A DNA stretch of 64,000 bases from Clostridiales bacterium Firm_09 (GTDB taxonomy: Bacteria; Bacillota; Clostridia; Christensenellales; DTU072): the NCBI GenBank assembly GCA_001604065.1, contig LVAO01000003.1, positions 33,483-97,482 on the forward strand. The letters are read 5' to 3'. A program made the position numbers and the translations under genes. Below, in pieces: positions 24,132 through 37,020 of this stretch. The notes beneath the pieces were generated by a model, which made no database searches, was not told the DNA's origin, and saw nothing but the letters and a program-made list of their open reading frames with translations. The first letter of the stretch is position 1. Each line of letters starts with the position of its first letter.

Positions 24132-24159
24132 ATTATAAATACTTCGGACCGATTTTCAA
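24132..24159 (-). promoter_or_regulatory. Sigma-A promoter of the Na/Pi symporter gene
   Basis: TTGAAA - 16 bases - TATAAT on the minus strand. A second TATAAT lies between this promoter and the ATG. Confidence 0.65.
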
Positions 24160-24187
24160 AACAAAATTCCGTTGCGTTTGTCCTGTA

Positions 24188-24224
24188 CAAAAAAAGTGGG
24201 GAGGAATCCTTCAATCCTCCCCAC
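24188..24224 (-). terminator. Strong Rho-independent terminator after the two lipoprotein genes
   Basis: Stem GTGGGGAGGA/TCCTCCCCAC (10 base pairs, 9-base loop) followed by a run of eight T on the minus strand, 23 bases after the stop codon. Confidence 0.92.
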
Positions 24225-24247
24225 GGGCTGTTCTGGCAATCTGAACT

Positions 24248-26737
24248 TTATGCTTGATTCGTATTGATTTTGATCACTTTGTATCCTGCATAGAGGCAAA
24301 TATCATAACTGAACTCCTCGCCATATTCGTCATTGCCGCTGAATTTCGCCGGATACTGTAAATTCTTATCGATGTACCATCCTTCAAAAACAAGTACATA
24401 TGTATAAGTTACATTTCCTTCAAGCTTGGTGTAGGTTTTTACAAGCACAGGATCATCGCCGCCGTTCTTGGGGAAAATTCCTTTCCATGTTCCCGACGCT
24501 TCATCGAATCTTGCCAGTCTGATTTTTTCGTCGGAATCATAGGTCTCTTCCGTAATCTTGGATTTATCATACTGCGTAGGACGGTTTGTGAATTTCGCCA
24601 TTTCGCTGGCCGAAACTGCAATCACTCCGGGGAAAGAGGATTCCAACGTGGCAGGATTGATTTCCAGCTGATTTCCGCTCGGAACAGTGCTTGTTTCGCT
24701 GATATATTCATTTTTGAGGACAAAACTTTCCAGTACCGTAGGCTCTTTGTATTCAACCTTTATCGAGCCGTACGCATAGCGGAAGACGTTTTCGTGATTG
24801 TCCGCAAGACGTGAAATCTGGACTTCTGTGTCATAGCGCTTCGTCTGATTGGGGCCGGGGTTCTCAATTATCTTGGGGAACAACGTGTCTTCAAAATATT
24901 CGTCGACATAGTTGCCGCTGGAGCCACCCATATATATCTTATGCGCTTCATGATATGCTTCAAAGTCGGTGTCTATGGTTATCTTGATGCGATCTGCAAT
25001 GGCGGTTTTCCATTCGTATTCGTCCGCCTTCTGAAGCTGCGTATTGACGTTTCCTTTCTGTATGTAGAAATACACGTGGTTTTCCAGCATTGCATTGTTG
25101 CGTCCGATTTCTTCTTCTTTATCCGCATATTCTACAGTACCCGGATTGAGATGATCAAGCTCGACGTTATAAATGACATCGTCCTTGCGGTTGGCTAGTA
25201 TTGTTCTGATATAATCGCCGGAGAAGGAATAAATCTGATACTTGAGCGCATTGGAGAGGTCCTTTTCTTTAATTGATTCGTGCATGATGGTATAATACTG
25301 GCTCTTGAGTTGCTGGACTTCCAGACGCACCAGCGCAATCTTTGCAGGCATATAATCTTCTCTGTCCCTTTGCGCTTTGGGTATTGAATAATATCCTTTT
25401 GCCGCATTGTTGTAGGCAATCACGTTTGCGTCTATGCCGGTGTATTCGTAGTTGACATCACCTATTTTCAGGGTACCATCCAGGCCTTGCTCGCAGCCGG
25501 TCTGCATTACTGTTGCATAACGCTTATTGCCGTAAGGGAGATCATCAATACCGTACACAGCCATATCAAACTCTTCCTGTTTGAGCTGGAAGGAGAAATG
25601 CGCCTGGTAATATTTCTTATAGAATTCAAAAGAATATCTGTATGCGCCCGCATAATGCCTTCTGTCATAATCCCTGTACTTAAGCGCGTCGGCATCGTTA
25701 TCAAAATAATCCTTTAATCCGAGATCAAGATACTCATAATATTCTGTATCATTGAAGAGATCGAACTCTCTCTTCTGATATTGGTAATAATAGCCGTACA
25801 ACGTCATCATAGTTTTTCTGTTGTCGCCGGTGATAGAATAATTGCCATCCAGAAGATATTTTTTTGCAGAGACCGCACCGCAGGATTGGTTGAAGGCTAA
25901 GAAATAGACCAGTGCGTCATAATCAAAGAGCATATCATACCCCTTGAAGAATTCATAAAAGCCTTCCACGGTTTTGCCTGTTTTTTCTTCATAATCGGGA
26001 ATCATTTCTTCTGCGACAACCTTCTGGGCATAAGACAGCATCTCGATGACTGTTCGGCAGGCGGGAGCGGCCTGATCGCCGAAGATATCGAAGATTTCAT
26101 GCATCACTTTGCGGCGCTTCTTTTGCAAATTGAGGTAATTTGCGTCGCTGTCATCTTTGTCATAGAGATCATAAAGCTCGTCCAACTCTTCATAGTCCTG
26201 AATGGCTCCGCCCGTTCCTTGAACAAAATTATAGCCGGAACCCTCCGCATCTGAACGGCAGATATAGGCAACAAGAGCCTGCATTTTATCCTGCGGCAGG
26301 TGGGCGGCGGCCATTCTGTTGACCAGTTCTGTCGGATCCGCAAACAGGAATATTTTGGTGAATGTGGAGGTATCCTGTTCTTCACCGTTCTTCATATATT
26401 TCCATTGATAAGCGCCATCCCTGAAATTGGTGTATTCTCCGGTCAATTCATCCAAGACATAATTATGCTTCTGTTTTTGTTCGTTTTGTTTCGTTGTGAG
26501 ATCCTCAGCCGCTTTTGATTTGGTTGCATTATCATAAATAACTGTCCCGGTGGGCGCATAATCGGAGAGATTTACTCCCAAATTGATCAAATCCGGCAGT
26601 ACCGGTACAAGATCGGTATTATCCGTTTTTGGTTTATCTGTCGGTGGATTACAGCCGTTACAGCCGGCAGCCACAATCGCTGCCATAAGCATTACTGCGA
26701 GCAGGACTACCAAATATCTGGAAAATCTGTGTTTCAT
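24248..26737 (-). CDS. 829-residue lipoprotein of unknown function with InlB-type C-terminus
   Basis: Secreted, lipid-anchored protein: hydrophobic signal and lipobox VAAGC (Cys26), followed by a second cysteine and a Pro/Thr/Lys linker. The body (about 90-700) is rich in Tyr, Asp and Lys and looks helical, with no catalytic motif I recognise. The last 130 residues end with VFEGWYIDKNLQYPAKFS...LYAGYKVIK, which matches the last part of an InlB B-type repeat (GWY, then A-x-Y). GGGAG precedes the ATG. It starts 42 bases after the giant lipoprotein gene on the same strand and ends at a strong terminator, so the two are probably one transcript and may act together at the cell surface. Confidence 0.8.
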   Translation of the reverse strand: MKHRFSRYLVVLLAVMLMAAIVAAGCNGCNPPTDKPKTDNTDLVPVLPDLINLGVNLSDYAPTGTVIYDNATKSKAAEDLTTKQNEQKQKHNYVLDELTGEYTNFRDGAYQWKYMKNGEEQDTSTFTKIFLFADPTELVNRMAAAHLPQDKMQALVAYICRSDAEGSGYNFVQGTGGAIQDYEELDELYDLYDKDDSDANYLNLQKKRRKVMHEIFDIFGDQAAPACRTVIEMLSYAQKVVAEEMIPDYEEKTGKTVEGFYEFFKGYDMLFDYDALVYFLAFNQSCGAVSAKKYLLDGNYSITGDNRKTMMTLYGYYYQYQKREFDLFNDTEYYEYLDLGLKDYFDNDADALKYRDYDRRHYAGAYRYSFEFYKKYYQAHFSFQLKQEEFDMAVYGIDDLPYGNKRYATVMQTGCEQGLDGTLKIGDVNYEYTGIDANVIAYNNAAKGYYSIPKAQRDREDYMPAKIALVRLEVQQLKSQYYTIMHESIKEKDLSNALKYQIYSFSGDYIRTILANRKDDVIYNVELDHLNPGTVEYADKEEEIGRNNAMLENHVYFYIQKGNVNTQLQKADEYEWKTAIADRIKITIDTDFEAYHEAHKIYMGGSSGNYVDEYFEDTLFPKIIENPGPNQTKRYDTEVQISRLADNHENVFRYAYGSIKVEYKEPTVLESFVLKNEYISETSTVPSGNQLEINPATLESSFPGVIAVSASEMAKFTNRPTQYDKSKITEETYDSDEKIRLARFDEASGTWKGIFPKNGGDDPVLVKTYTKLEGNVTYTYVLVFEGWYIDKNLQYPAKFSGNDEYGEEFSYDICLYAGYKVIKINTNQA

Positions 26738-26779
26738 GTTTTACTCCCGTTCTATTAATGTCTATCTACTTCGGCAATA

Positions 26780-29700
26780 TCAGCCGATATAGTTGTAAAT
26801 GACTGCAATGAGATCCTGATCCCATCCGGCATACCACGCTCTGGGGCCGGAAGCAAGGTACAATCTGGCATTGATGCAGCCTTCAAAGGTTGCGGCTCCG
26901 ATTTCTGCAATGCTTGCCGGAAGGTAAATCTGAATGATATCCGTCCTGCCGGCAAAGAGCCCCGCCGCCAACGCGGTCACCTGATACGTGACGTTTCCTA
27001 TTGTGACCGAACCGGGCACCGCAACAATGCCCGAACCGCCGTAGTAATGGGTTACCGTCACCTTGTTATCCGTTCCGAAGGAGAATCCGAAGTCGCCCCA
27101 TACGTATTCGCTGCCGACGATGATTTCGCTGTAATCGCTCCAGAGATATTGTGTATAGATATCCAAGGCGATATCGGGAACAGTAATCATGTCGACGCCC
27201 TCAAAAGCGCCTTCGCAGAGTGCGATCACAGGCGTCTCGCCCGTTATGATGACTCTGGATGCATTGCTGCTCAAGAAGGCTCCCCCGACAATTTCTCTTA
27301 TACCCAATGATTCATCCAACGTGACAATTTCGCCAGTACCATTATAAAGCAACAGCCTGTGATTGTCAATAATGAATCTCTCGGCATGCTCCAGCCAATA
27401 TGTCCCATAAAAGGCGTTTTTACCGATATAACGAATGCTTGAAGGAATGGCAATGGATGCCAGCGATGCTTTTCCCGCAAAGGCATAATTGCCGATTGCG
27501 GTCACCGGATACCCGGAAGTGCCGATGATGATGGTCTGGGGTATGACAATGCTGGTCTGCTCCGCTCCCCCGAAATATTGTGTGATGATGATTTCTCCGT
27601 CGCACAGTATATATCTGAGAGAAGCCTGCGAATAGACTTCGCTGACGCCAAAATATACAGGCATTTCCCAGTTTTGGGCCCAGGCATAATTTCCTTGCGG
27701 CAATGCAGAATAGATGATGAATGAAGGGACACTGCGAGCATTATGGAATGCCATGGCATGAATGGAAACCGCCGATGGCACAAAGACGCTTCTTAATCCA
27801 AGAGTGCTTTCGCCGGTAAAGGAATAGGCACCGATTGCGGTTACCGGGTACGACATGCCGCCGCATGAAACGGACAACGGTACCGTATATTCTGCATGGG
27901 ATCCTGTATATTTTACAAGTGTCGCCTTCCCGCCGGCCAGAATGAAGCGTGACCCGTTTTCTTCAAAGATGCTCCCTGCATTGTAATACTGTGCCAGCGC
28001 CGTGATGGAGCCGTACCCTGCGGACCTGGCAGCAACAGAATAATAGATTACGGATGTCGGGAAGCTGTTGTCCCCGATATGCGTGATGGTAGCCGGGATC
28101 CTCAATTCTCTTGCCGCTGTCAGACCTGTTTTGTCGGCATAAGCCGCAATGGTATTGATTGCGTAATTTCCGGCAAAAGCGGGTATTTCCAGAGAAGAGG
28201 CTTGCGCGTCTACGATTGCCAGCAAGACATTTTGATAAAACAGCATGCCGTTGCTTTCTGTTACAGCTTCTATTCTGTCCTTTGCAAAATCCCATTCCGC
28301 CTTATAGGAATCCACGAGGTTGGCGGGCACCAGAATCTTCTCGATTGTATCAAACGCATGAGGATGTGCCTGCGGCATTGCGCCGTTCAGGAATACAAGA
28401 TAACGGACGGAAGAATTGGAGCCGAAGGCGCCGCCCAGTATTGCGTTCACTCCGGAAGAATTCGTCAGGACGACTGCCTCCTCCATGCCGGTATACAAAC
28501 GCAAAGTGTCGGGAGAACCTCCGTAAACCATGCCGTCCGCAATCTTATTCTGGTACCACAGCGTCGATGTGAATGCCTTTTCGCCGATTCGGGTAATCTG
28601 ATCCGTAAACCCGAATTCATACATATTTATACAATTATAAAAAGCATACGCGCCGATTTCCGAAATCCGGCTGCCTTCTTCCAATCTAACGCTTCCCAGA
28701 TTCATAAAATTACAGAAAGCATATTCTGCAATCTTGGTAACCGTATAGTTGTTGGAGTAATAGGTAATCACAGAAGGAATCGTCAGCGAAACCGCATAAA
28801 TATCTTCATAACCGGTCACCATCGCCTCCGTGGTACTCAGAAGATAAGTGAATCCTCCTATACTGCATACGCGCGAAGCGTTGATGTTTACGGAAATCAC
28901 ATCGCCCTGCCAGCCTTCTCCCCAATCGGGCATCGTATTCATCATCAAATCAAGCACGGCATTGGACGTTCCCAGAAAAGCATCGGGACCTGCCGACACG
29001 ATGCTGTCGTTAATGATAATTTTTGTGATATCCGTCCGGAATGCGAATGCATAAATGCCAATGGTTCTGACGGTATAATCATTCGGGCCGATCGAGAAGT
29101 TGTACGGTATTTCTACTTCGGAATCCGAACTGAGGCATTCGACGAGACACGCTTCGTTGCCGTCCAACTGATACAGGAAGCCATCATGAGCCGTTAACGA
29201 TCCGCTGTCATAATAGACACCTTTGAAATCCGCGGGATTATGGAGCCATGCGGATGCCTGTGCCTGATTATCCTCTGTATAAAGCAAAATCTTGCCGCAA
29301 TTATAGAAAGCGTTTTCGGCAGCCGTATTGACAGAAGCCGGCAGATATAATCTATATATATTGTCGCTGCCGGAAAATGCATAAGACGCAATACCGCGCA
29401 CATCATAGGTGATGCCGCCTGATACTATCTGCGCGGGAATATGGACGGATGCATCCTTTCCTTCATACCGGATGAAATTCAGAACACCGTTTTCACGCAG
29501 CAAAATCAAATTGTTGTAATTTATTTTTGCGGACGATAAAATGATGTTTCCGTTCAGCGACCAGCTGGAAGGAACGGTTGCCAGCGCAAGCGAAAATGTC
29601 GCATGATCCGATTGATAGATTATTCTGTTTCTTACAGTGGTGATGCTGTTGGGAATATAGATATGGGCATAATCGTCGATATTTTCAAAAGCATAGGAAG

Positions 29701-32700
29701 CAATCTTGGTGACACTTCTTGCAATGCCGTTGATCATAACGGTTTTTTCTATTACCTTGACATTGCTGATGCCCGAATAGCCGATTACGGCAGCATGATC
29801 CCCGTCTGCAAGATAGACAATCCCATACAAGTCGACTGTGTCCCCTTCCGTACGGAAAAAGGTATCCGAAAAATATCTGTTCCATCCTGCAACAAAGCCC
29901 GCGTTGTCCGGACACCATAAATGAACGTTCATTTCGTGGGATTCCGCACCAATGAACGCATTCTTCCCGATGAAAACCACCGAAGAAGGTATGACGATGT
30001 TTTGCTTCAGAACTGTAAAGGAATCGAATGCGCCGCTCGCTATGCCTTTGACTTCAAGTTGAAGCACGCCGACAGGAAGCCGCTCCGGAATGGTGAGGAA
30101 GACTTCTTCTGCGGCATCGCAAGTATATTTTACTATCAGAACGCCATCTTTATATAAGGTATAAGTATAACCTTCATAAGTGTACTCCTGAGACCGGGTG
30201 TGCGCTTCAAAAATTCCCGAAGCCCAGGCGTATTCCGAAAGATTGGCGTCGCCGAGGTAATATACCACAGTATCGGCGCCTGTTTTCATGAACGCGGCAT
30301 CGGAAATGTTGCCGGCGGGAATAGTCCCTTCCACCATAACGGTTTTTAATCCCGAATTCAGCAATGCGTATCCTGCAATTCCCGTGATGGTGATGCCCGA
30401 AATCACACCGTATATTTCTGCATAAGAATCCGTGCCGTTATAACCCATGTAAATTCCCTGTCCGCCATTGACATAGATTTCAAAATCACCGTAGGTTCGG
30501 ATATGCGAGGCTTCATAGACTTCCCCGACCATATCAAGAGCTTCTTTATTCAGCAAATCCGTATAAGCAATCAGAACAAGATTCTGAGCGCCGTCAAAGG
30601 CATGCGCATCGATTGCAATGGGAAGATTGGGCAACAGGATTTTTACCGCACTGCTGTCAAGATATGCCCAGGGCGCGATTGCTGCCGGAATTCCGCCGCA
30701 CACAGTTGCCGGAACCTCGGTTTTCTCGCTTCCCGCAAGGAAATTGAGAATCATGAGATCCGTTCCGTTTTCCTGAGTACCATACCGTACTCCGTTTTCT
30801 TCAAATATCGAACGATAGGCGTAAAGAGAATACACACCGTCAAAACAACCCGCTCCCTGTGCATGGTAAGTTTCGTAATATACCTGCACAAACAGCCGGC
30901 TGCAGCCGGCAAATACATTCTTGCCGATCACAGCAATACCCTGACCGATCCAAAGCGTCTTCAGATCCGAATGCCCGGCAAACGCCCCGTCCATGATTTC
31001 GGTGACAGCATATCCGCCTACCGAAACGGGAACCTCAAAATTGTCTCCGCCGCCGATGTAGCTGAGCAGAGCACCATGATAATACAGAGCACCCGCGTAT
31101 TCTGTATAGCTGTCGATTTTTGAGGCGTAATCGGACCAGACTGCCGCTGTTCTGTATGCCGACAGATATGCCGCGGGAACCAGCACCTTTTCCAGACCGT
31201 CAAATAACGAAGCGCCTATTGAAACGGGAACTGCCGCTGTAAACACGGCATACCGGATATCGCCGGAGGACAATGCACCGCTGATGATTGAAGTCATTCC
31301 GCTTGGTACAAATACGATATTGGAAGATCCGGCATAGAGGTATCCCTTGCTGCCGGAACTCACCCAGCCTGTACGCGAAGCAAGCCAAGGCGTACCCGCA
31401 AACGCTCCTGTGCCGATGTAATTGATATTATTCGACCAGACAACGGCAGCAAGATTCTGGCAACCGTAGAAAGCATAGGCTCCGATACGGTTCATCTGTG
31501 TCGGGAACGTTACCGAAGCGATCGAGGTGTTATTATAAAAAGCATAGGCGGCAATGGTCGTCACCATATAATTGTTGCCCAGATACGCCACACTTCCGGG
31601 CACGGTAAGAGCGGTCTGCGTGCCTTCGTAAGCAAGCAGGATAGCCGCGCTGCCGTTGATTACATAACGGTAACCGCCGGAAACAAACACTTTGCCGTAA
31701 TTGGTAAAATATTCCAGAATGTCCGCGGTCCATCCGCTTAAGAAACCGGACGGCACAGCCTCGCCGCTCAGATAAACGACCGCGCCGGAGCAACCGTCAA
31801 AAGATTTGGAATTCACATTGACAACGTCGGAAGACAGATAGATTTTTTTGATTGCGGGCGACTGCGAAAAAGCGTTTGCCGCAATGCCGGCTATTTTGTA
31901 TCCGCCGGCATAGCTCAGAGAGATTGACGTAAGGCCCGCGGCCGCTTCAAGAAGCGTTGCGTTTCCGTTCACGACAATATATTTGCTGTTTTCATACGTA
32001 ATTATAGAATAATTGACGTAGGTAAAAAAGGCTCCTGCGTTCCAATCTGCTGCAAACCCTGCGGGAACGTTTTCTGCTGCCACAAGCAGAACGGCATTCT
32101 CGCATCCTGCAAAGGCGTCTTTCTGAATCGATACTACCGTTGTGGGAATTTCAAGCCTGAACAATTCTTTATGGCCGGCAAATGCCTGCGCGGCAATTCC
32201 CGTCACAGAAGACGGTAAAGAATAATTCTTGACTTTACCCAGATACCGGATGACCGTTCCTCCGCTCATTGCAAGTTCCGATGCATCGGCGTACGGCACG
32301 GACATGTGGAGTGCAAGAACATTATCCGCAAAATGCTCATCCATATTGACAACAGTCCCCGCCGCGGCGACAACGGCATTCTGCAGCCCGTAATGCGCAT
32401 GTTTGGCAACGGAGACTACGCTTGACGGGAAGTGCAGATACTCGATATTGGTTCCCAAAGAGAACGCATACCCTGCAATTGCCGTGACTCCGGAAGGCAC
32501 TTCCACCCATGCCGAAGAGCCGAGATACTGATACAGAACGTTGTTGACGATATAAAAACCGTTGTTTACGGCATAACCGTGAAGATTGCCCGCATAATCG
32601 CTCCAGAGGCTCTGATATGTGGCAAGCGCTTGCAGCGGAACATAAATGTCGGATACCTTGTTCAGGCTTCCGCTTTCCTTTGCGGGCGGTGCAGTCTGCG

Positions 32701-35700
32701 TGAATACCATTGTCAGATTGTTCCTGGCATCGGTGAACGGCGACGCCGGGAGGAAGGTAAGACCGGAGCGGTCTGTAAAGAAGATTGTATCCGAAGCAGG
32801 ATTGACATATATCAGCGTTCCTTCGGGATTGACAAACGTGCCGTCTGATACTCTGGCAGCGTGCAATCTGGACGCATAGGCCGACCACTGCGTGGTATAC
32901 ATGTTATACATTTCGGCAGGGACATACACATCTGCAAGTGAGTCGAGCGCGCCGGGCATGAGCGTAGGCACCGAGGTCATGTCAATATAAAGGGAACGGA
33001 CATCGCAAGAGCCGAAAGCCGCGCCGGAAATCATATTGAGCTCAAATCCGGACGGAATGTCGTTGTCCGAAAGCATCAGCGATTCGGCGCCGGTATGCAC
33101 AAGAAGCAGCTTTTTGTTGCCGAACAGATAACTGCCGAGACCGGAATACCATGGTGTGCCGGCAAAAGCATTCTCTCCGATGCTGTCAATAAACTGCAAC
33201 GGGAAGATTGTCCGGACCTTGTTGTCGTTGCTCGCTTTGGAATCCATCCAGATCATCTCAAGATTGGTGCAGTCCCTGAACGCATCGCTGCCGATACTCA
33301 CAAGCAGACTGCCGGAGGGGATAATCAGATTCTGAATGGCCGTGTTTTGCCTGAAAGCGCCGGAGTTGATAACCGTTATGCCGGCAGGCAACGTATAATC
33401 TGCCTCGGAACCGGTATATTTGATAAGAATATCACCTTTGTCGCCGGTGGTGATCAACGCATCTCCGACCTGCGAGATGCCGGATTCTCTGAAGGCGTCG
33501 CTTGCAATATAGCTGAGAGAAGCGGGAGCATCGAACTTGACTAGAAGAGCGCATTTGTAAAATGCTTCGGACAGAATGGCGCCCGCCACGCTTCCGCCGG
33601 CGAATTTTACCGATTTCATGTACAAATTGCCCTGCCATTCGCCTCCCGCCGTGCGCTGCGAAAAAGCTCTCACCCCGACGGTTCGGACCGAAGCCGGAAT
33701 GGTAACATTGGATTCGGTGCCCTTGTATTTATAAAGATATCCGTTGACGATTATGACAAAACTGGATTGGGCCGCATACCATGCCGTTTCTTCAAAAGCG
33801 TAATATCCTACCGTCTTTAATGTGGACGGCAGAATAATGTTTTTGATATTGGGGCAATCGTCAAGCAAATTGTCCACGATTGCTTCTGAACCGGAAAGAA
33901 TCTCGATTGTCTTAAGCGAGGCAGGCGGCATTTGCCCGTTAAGAAGATAAACCAGCGTACAATCGCCGTTGTAAGAAAGCTTATTGAGCGAAGGATTGCT
34001 TGTCAGCAGCTCATAGAGATATTGGCGGTTGAAGAGAACCGTACCGGTATTGTAAATAGTTACCGAAGCAAGGCTCTTCAGGTTTCTGAAAGCGTTTGCA
34101 TCCAGCGTCACCGGTGCGGAAAAGGCCGGACTGCCGGGCTGATTGGTGACATTGGAATAGAAAGTCAGACTCGTTGCGGTAGAATAAAAAGCATTGGCGC
34201 CGATGGATACAATATAATGGTTTCCGATCTTCGAAGGCATTTCTGCAGCACCGCCCGATCTGAGAGACTGGACCAATTTTGCTGTTTCGGGCGTTATTTC
34301 TTCAATAAGATATCCGTCGGAGGCAATGAGATTATTGGGGCATACCGTAACGCCTGCCGTCGCAGACGGATGATAGAATCCGACCTTGTCGGCATCCACA
34401 TACAAGAGAGCGCCGCTCATCAATCCCGAAAACACTCCGCTGCCGAATTCCGGCGCATCACCGGTCATGAAAATTTTATTGAGCCGCGTTGCATTCTTGA
34501 ACGCTTCATCATGGATGACCGATACATCCGCGAGTTCCAGAATTTCTATGCTCGTATTGCCTTCAAACAATTTGCGGTTGATTTCTCTGACATCAGAAGG
34601 GAGTACGACGTACTGCGCGTTGCCTTTGTAGCCGACAAGAAGTCCCCTGCCGTCCAAATCCCGCAGAATGATGACAAAATCACCGTTGTAATTTCTTTCC
34701 CATCCGCTGTTGGCAAAAGCACGTTCTCCCACGTAGGTGATTGTGGAAGGAAGATTGATATTTACGATATTCACGCAGTCCTTGAACATTTCTGCCGCGA
34801 GAACCGTTTCTTCTTCAAAAATATTGACTGTCGTCAGTGTCGAAGGAGGCAATGCTCCCAATAGATTCCGGATGCTTACCTGGCCGCCGACATTGACAAC
34901 GGCAAGAGATTTGTTGACGCTCAGCATGCCATAGAGATATTCGTGGACATAATGATTCGGATCGGGATGAAGGGGATCGGGATTATAGGAGGGCATATCC
35001 GGCGTGACATTTCTTAATGTGATTTCTGTCAGGCTGCTTAACCCTCCGAATACCTTGGGATCGGCCATAAGCGATGCGTCAATGCTGATGGTACGGGTAT
35101 CCCGCGGGAAAACATAATTATTTAGTTTGATGACCGGGGATATCTGTCCCGTCCCGCTGTCAAGGAAGTCGGGAACAACGATATCTTCGCTGTCGCCATA
35201 ATACTGAATCAGCGTGGTGCCCAATACGCTGTTGTAATCAAAAAGCCAATCCCCGTAATAGGACAGACCCGCGCCTCTCAACCCGGACCAGCTTGACAAT
35301 CCCAACTGGGAGGCAACAATCACTTCCCAATTGTTGTTTTCTTGAATATAATTTTCTTTTTCTGAGCTTGGCACGTACACTTCAAGCGAAGACATTGTAT
35401 TGCGGAATACATCGGTGGTGTTTGCGATGGAAATGCTGGCACCGCCCGTGCCTACGTAAAAGAAAACAACTTTGGAAAGCTTTTTATCGTTATAGAATGC
35501 ACCTTCTCCAAGTTGACTCATTGCCAGCGGGAAGGCGGCATGTTCGAGATTGACGCATTCTGCAAACGCGTACGGGCCAACGCTTGTGAGTTCGGAGCCC
35601 GTTTCGAACATAAAGCTCCTGAGCGAAGCCCCATAAAAAGCGTATTCGTTGATTTTTTTGATTTCTTTGGGAAGGATGACAATTTTTGCGTCTGCGTTGT

Positions 35701-37020
35701 ACTTATAAAGAATTCCGTCTCCCAGCACGACATAATCCTCTTCCGAGTTCTCGACAAAAGGAGTTGATTTGAACGCATTGCTGTCAATTTGCGTGACCGT
35801 GGCGGGAAGCGCGATATATTCCAGACCGACACAGTTTTCAAATGCGCCGCTTCCTATATGCGCCAGCGTGCTGCCCGGTTCAAACGAAACCTGCCGCAGA
35901 TCAAAACACGAATAAAAGGCCCGGTCTCCGATTGAGGTGATTGTTGCCGGAATGAAAACTTCTTGAATGCTGTGGCAATTGTAAAACATCTCTGCCGGAA
36001 GCGTCGACAAGTCGGGAAGTATGATGACTTTTTTTAGATTTGCGGGCGGCATCACATTGCCGAAAAGGCTTTTCAGAGAGCGTATGGCGGACACGCTGAA
36101 CTCGCTGAGCGTACCGATTGTTTCATAGGCGGTACGGATAATCGTCATATTGGAATTGAGAAGTTCTCTCTGCTGGCCGTTGCTGTCGATGATGCTCATT
36201 TCCAGACGGACAAGCCCGGCCGCAGATCCGAAGGTGGCCGAAGACAGCGGCATATCGGAGTTCATTTTGAAAACGGTCACCTTGCCGTCAAAAAGATTGT
36301 CTCCAAAAGAGTAAACCTGCCGTACCACACCCGCAATATTGAGAGATTCCGGCACTGTCAAAACGGTATCGCTGCCGAGATAATGCAGAAGTCTCAGTTT
36401 GCCGGCGTGCGCGCCCGTCTTGAGAATTTCGTAATACCAATCCGAAGCGATCTGGGAAGAAGGACAAATTTTGCTTGCGAGTGATTGCCAGGCGGCGGAA
36501 ACACCTGTGGTATAAGCAAGAACATCCGGCACATAAATACGGAAGCTTCCGCTCAAGCCGGAAAATGCGCTTGCACCCAAGGCACACGGCGACGTCCTCT
36601 CGAATTTGGCATATTTGAGGCCGACGCAGTTCTCAAACGCATTTGCGCCGATAGACGATACGCTGCGCGGCACTTCAAGATCATACAGCAATGCGCAATT
36701 ATAGAAAGCGCCCGCGCCGATTGTCGTAAGGGTCTGCGGCAAAAGAAGTCCGGTCAGTGCGGATGCGCCGGAGAAGGCATAGGCGCCGATGCTCCGGAGC
36801 TGCGCATTCTCCGGGAATGTGACCGTCTTGAGAGCGGTGCATCCGGAAAAAGCATTATCGCCGATCGTGGTTACCGTTTCCGGGATATCCGCCTTGCGCA
36901 AATTGACGCAGCCCGAAAACGCATTGGCGCCAATGGAAATCAGCGTGTTGGGAAGCACGACAATCTGCAGCCTGTGATTATCGGCGAAGGCGCCGCTGCC
37001 GATGGAGAGAACCGGCTTGT
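26780..37020 (-). repeat. BspA-type leucine-rich repeat region of the giant lipoprotein (approximate limits)
   Basis: About 3400 residues made of units of the form IGxxAFxxCxxLxxVxLPxxVxx, several dozen by eye. They are grouped into larger blocks of roughly 95-110 residues, many of which carry a Y-x-G / VPxxV strand set, one or two repeats, and an ending around a GW or VP...YxxxWxxYAxxI segment. Confidence 0.85.

Noticed and set aside
28079..29197. Plus-strand frames of up to 372 codons opposite the giant gene
   Set aside because: The repeated codon usage of the leucine-rich array creates open frames on the other strand. They change frame often and share no ribosome sites.
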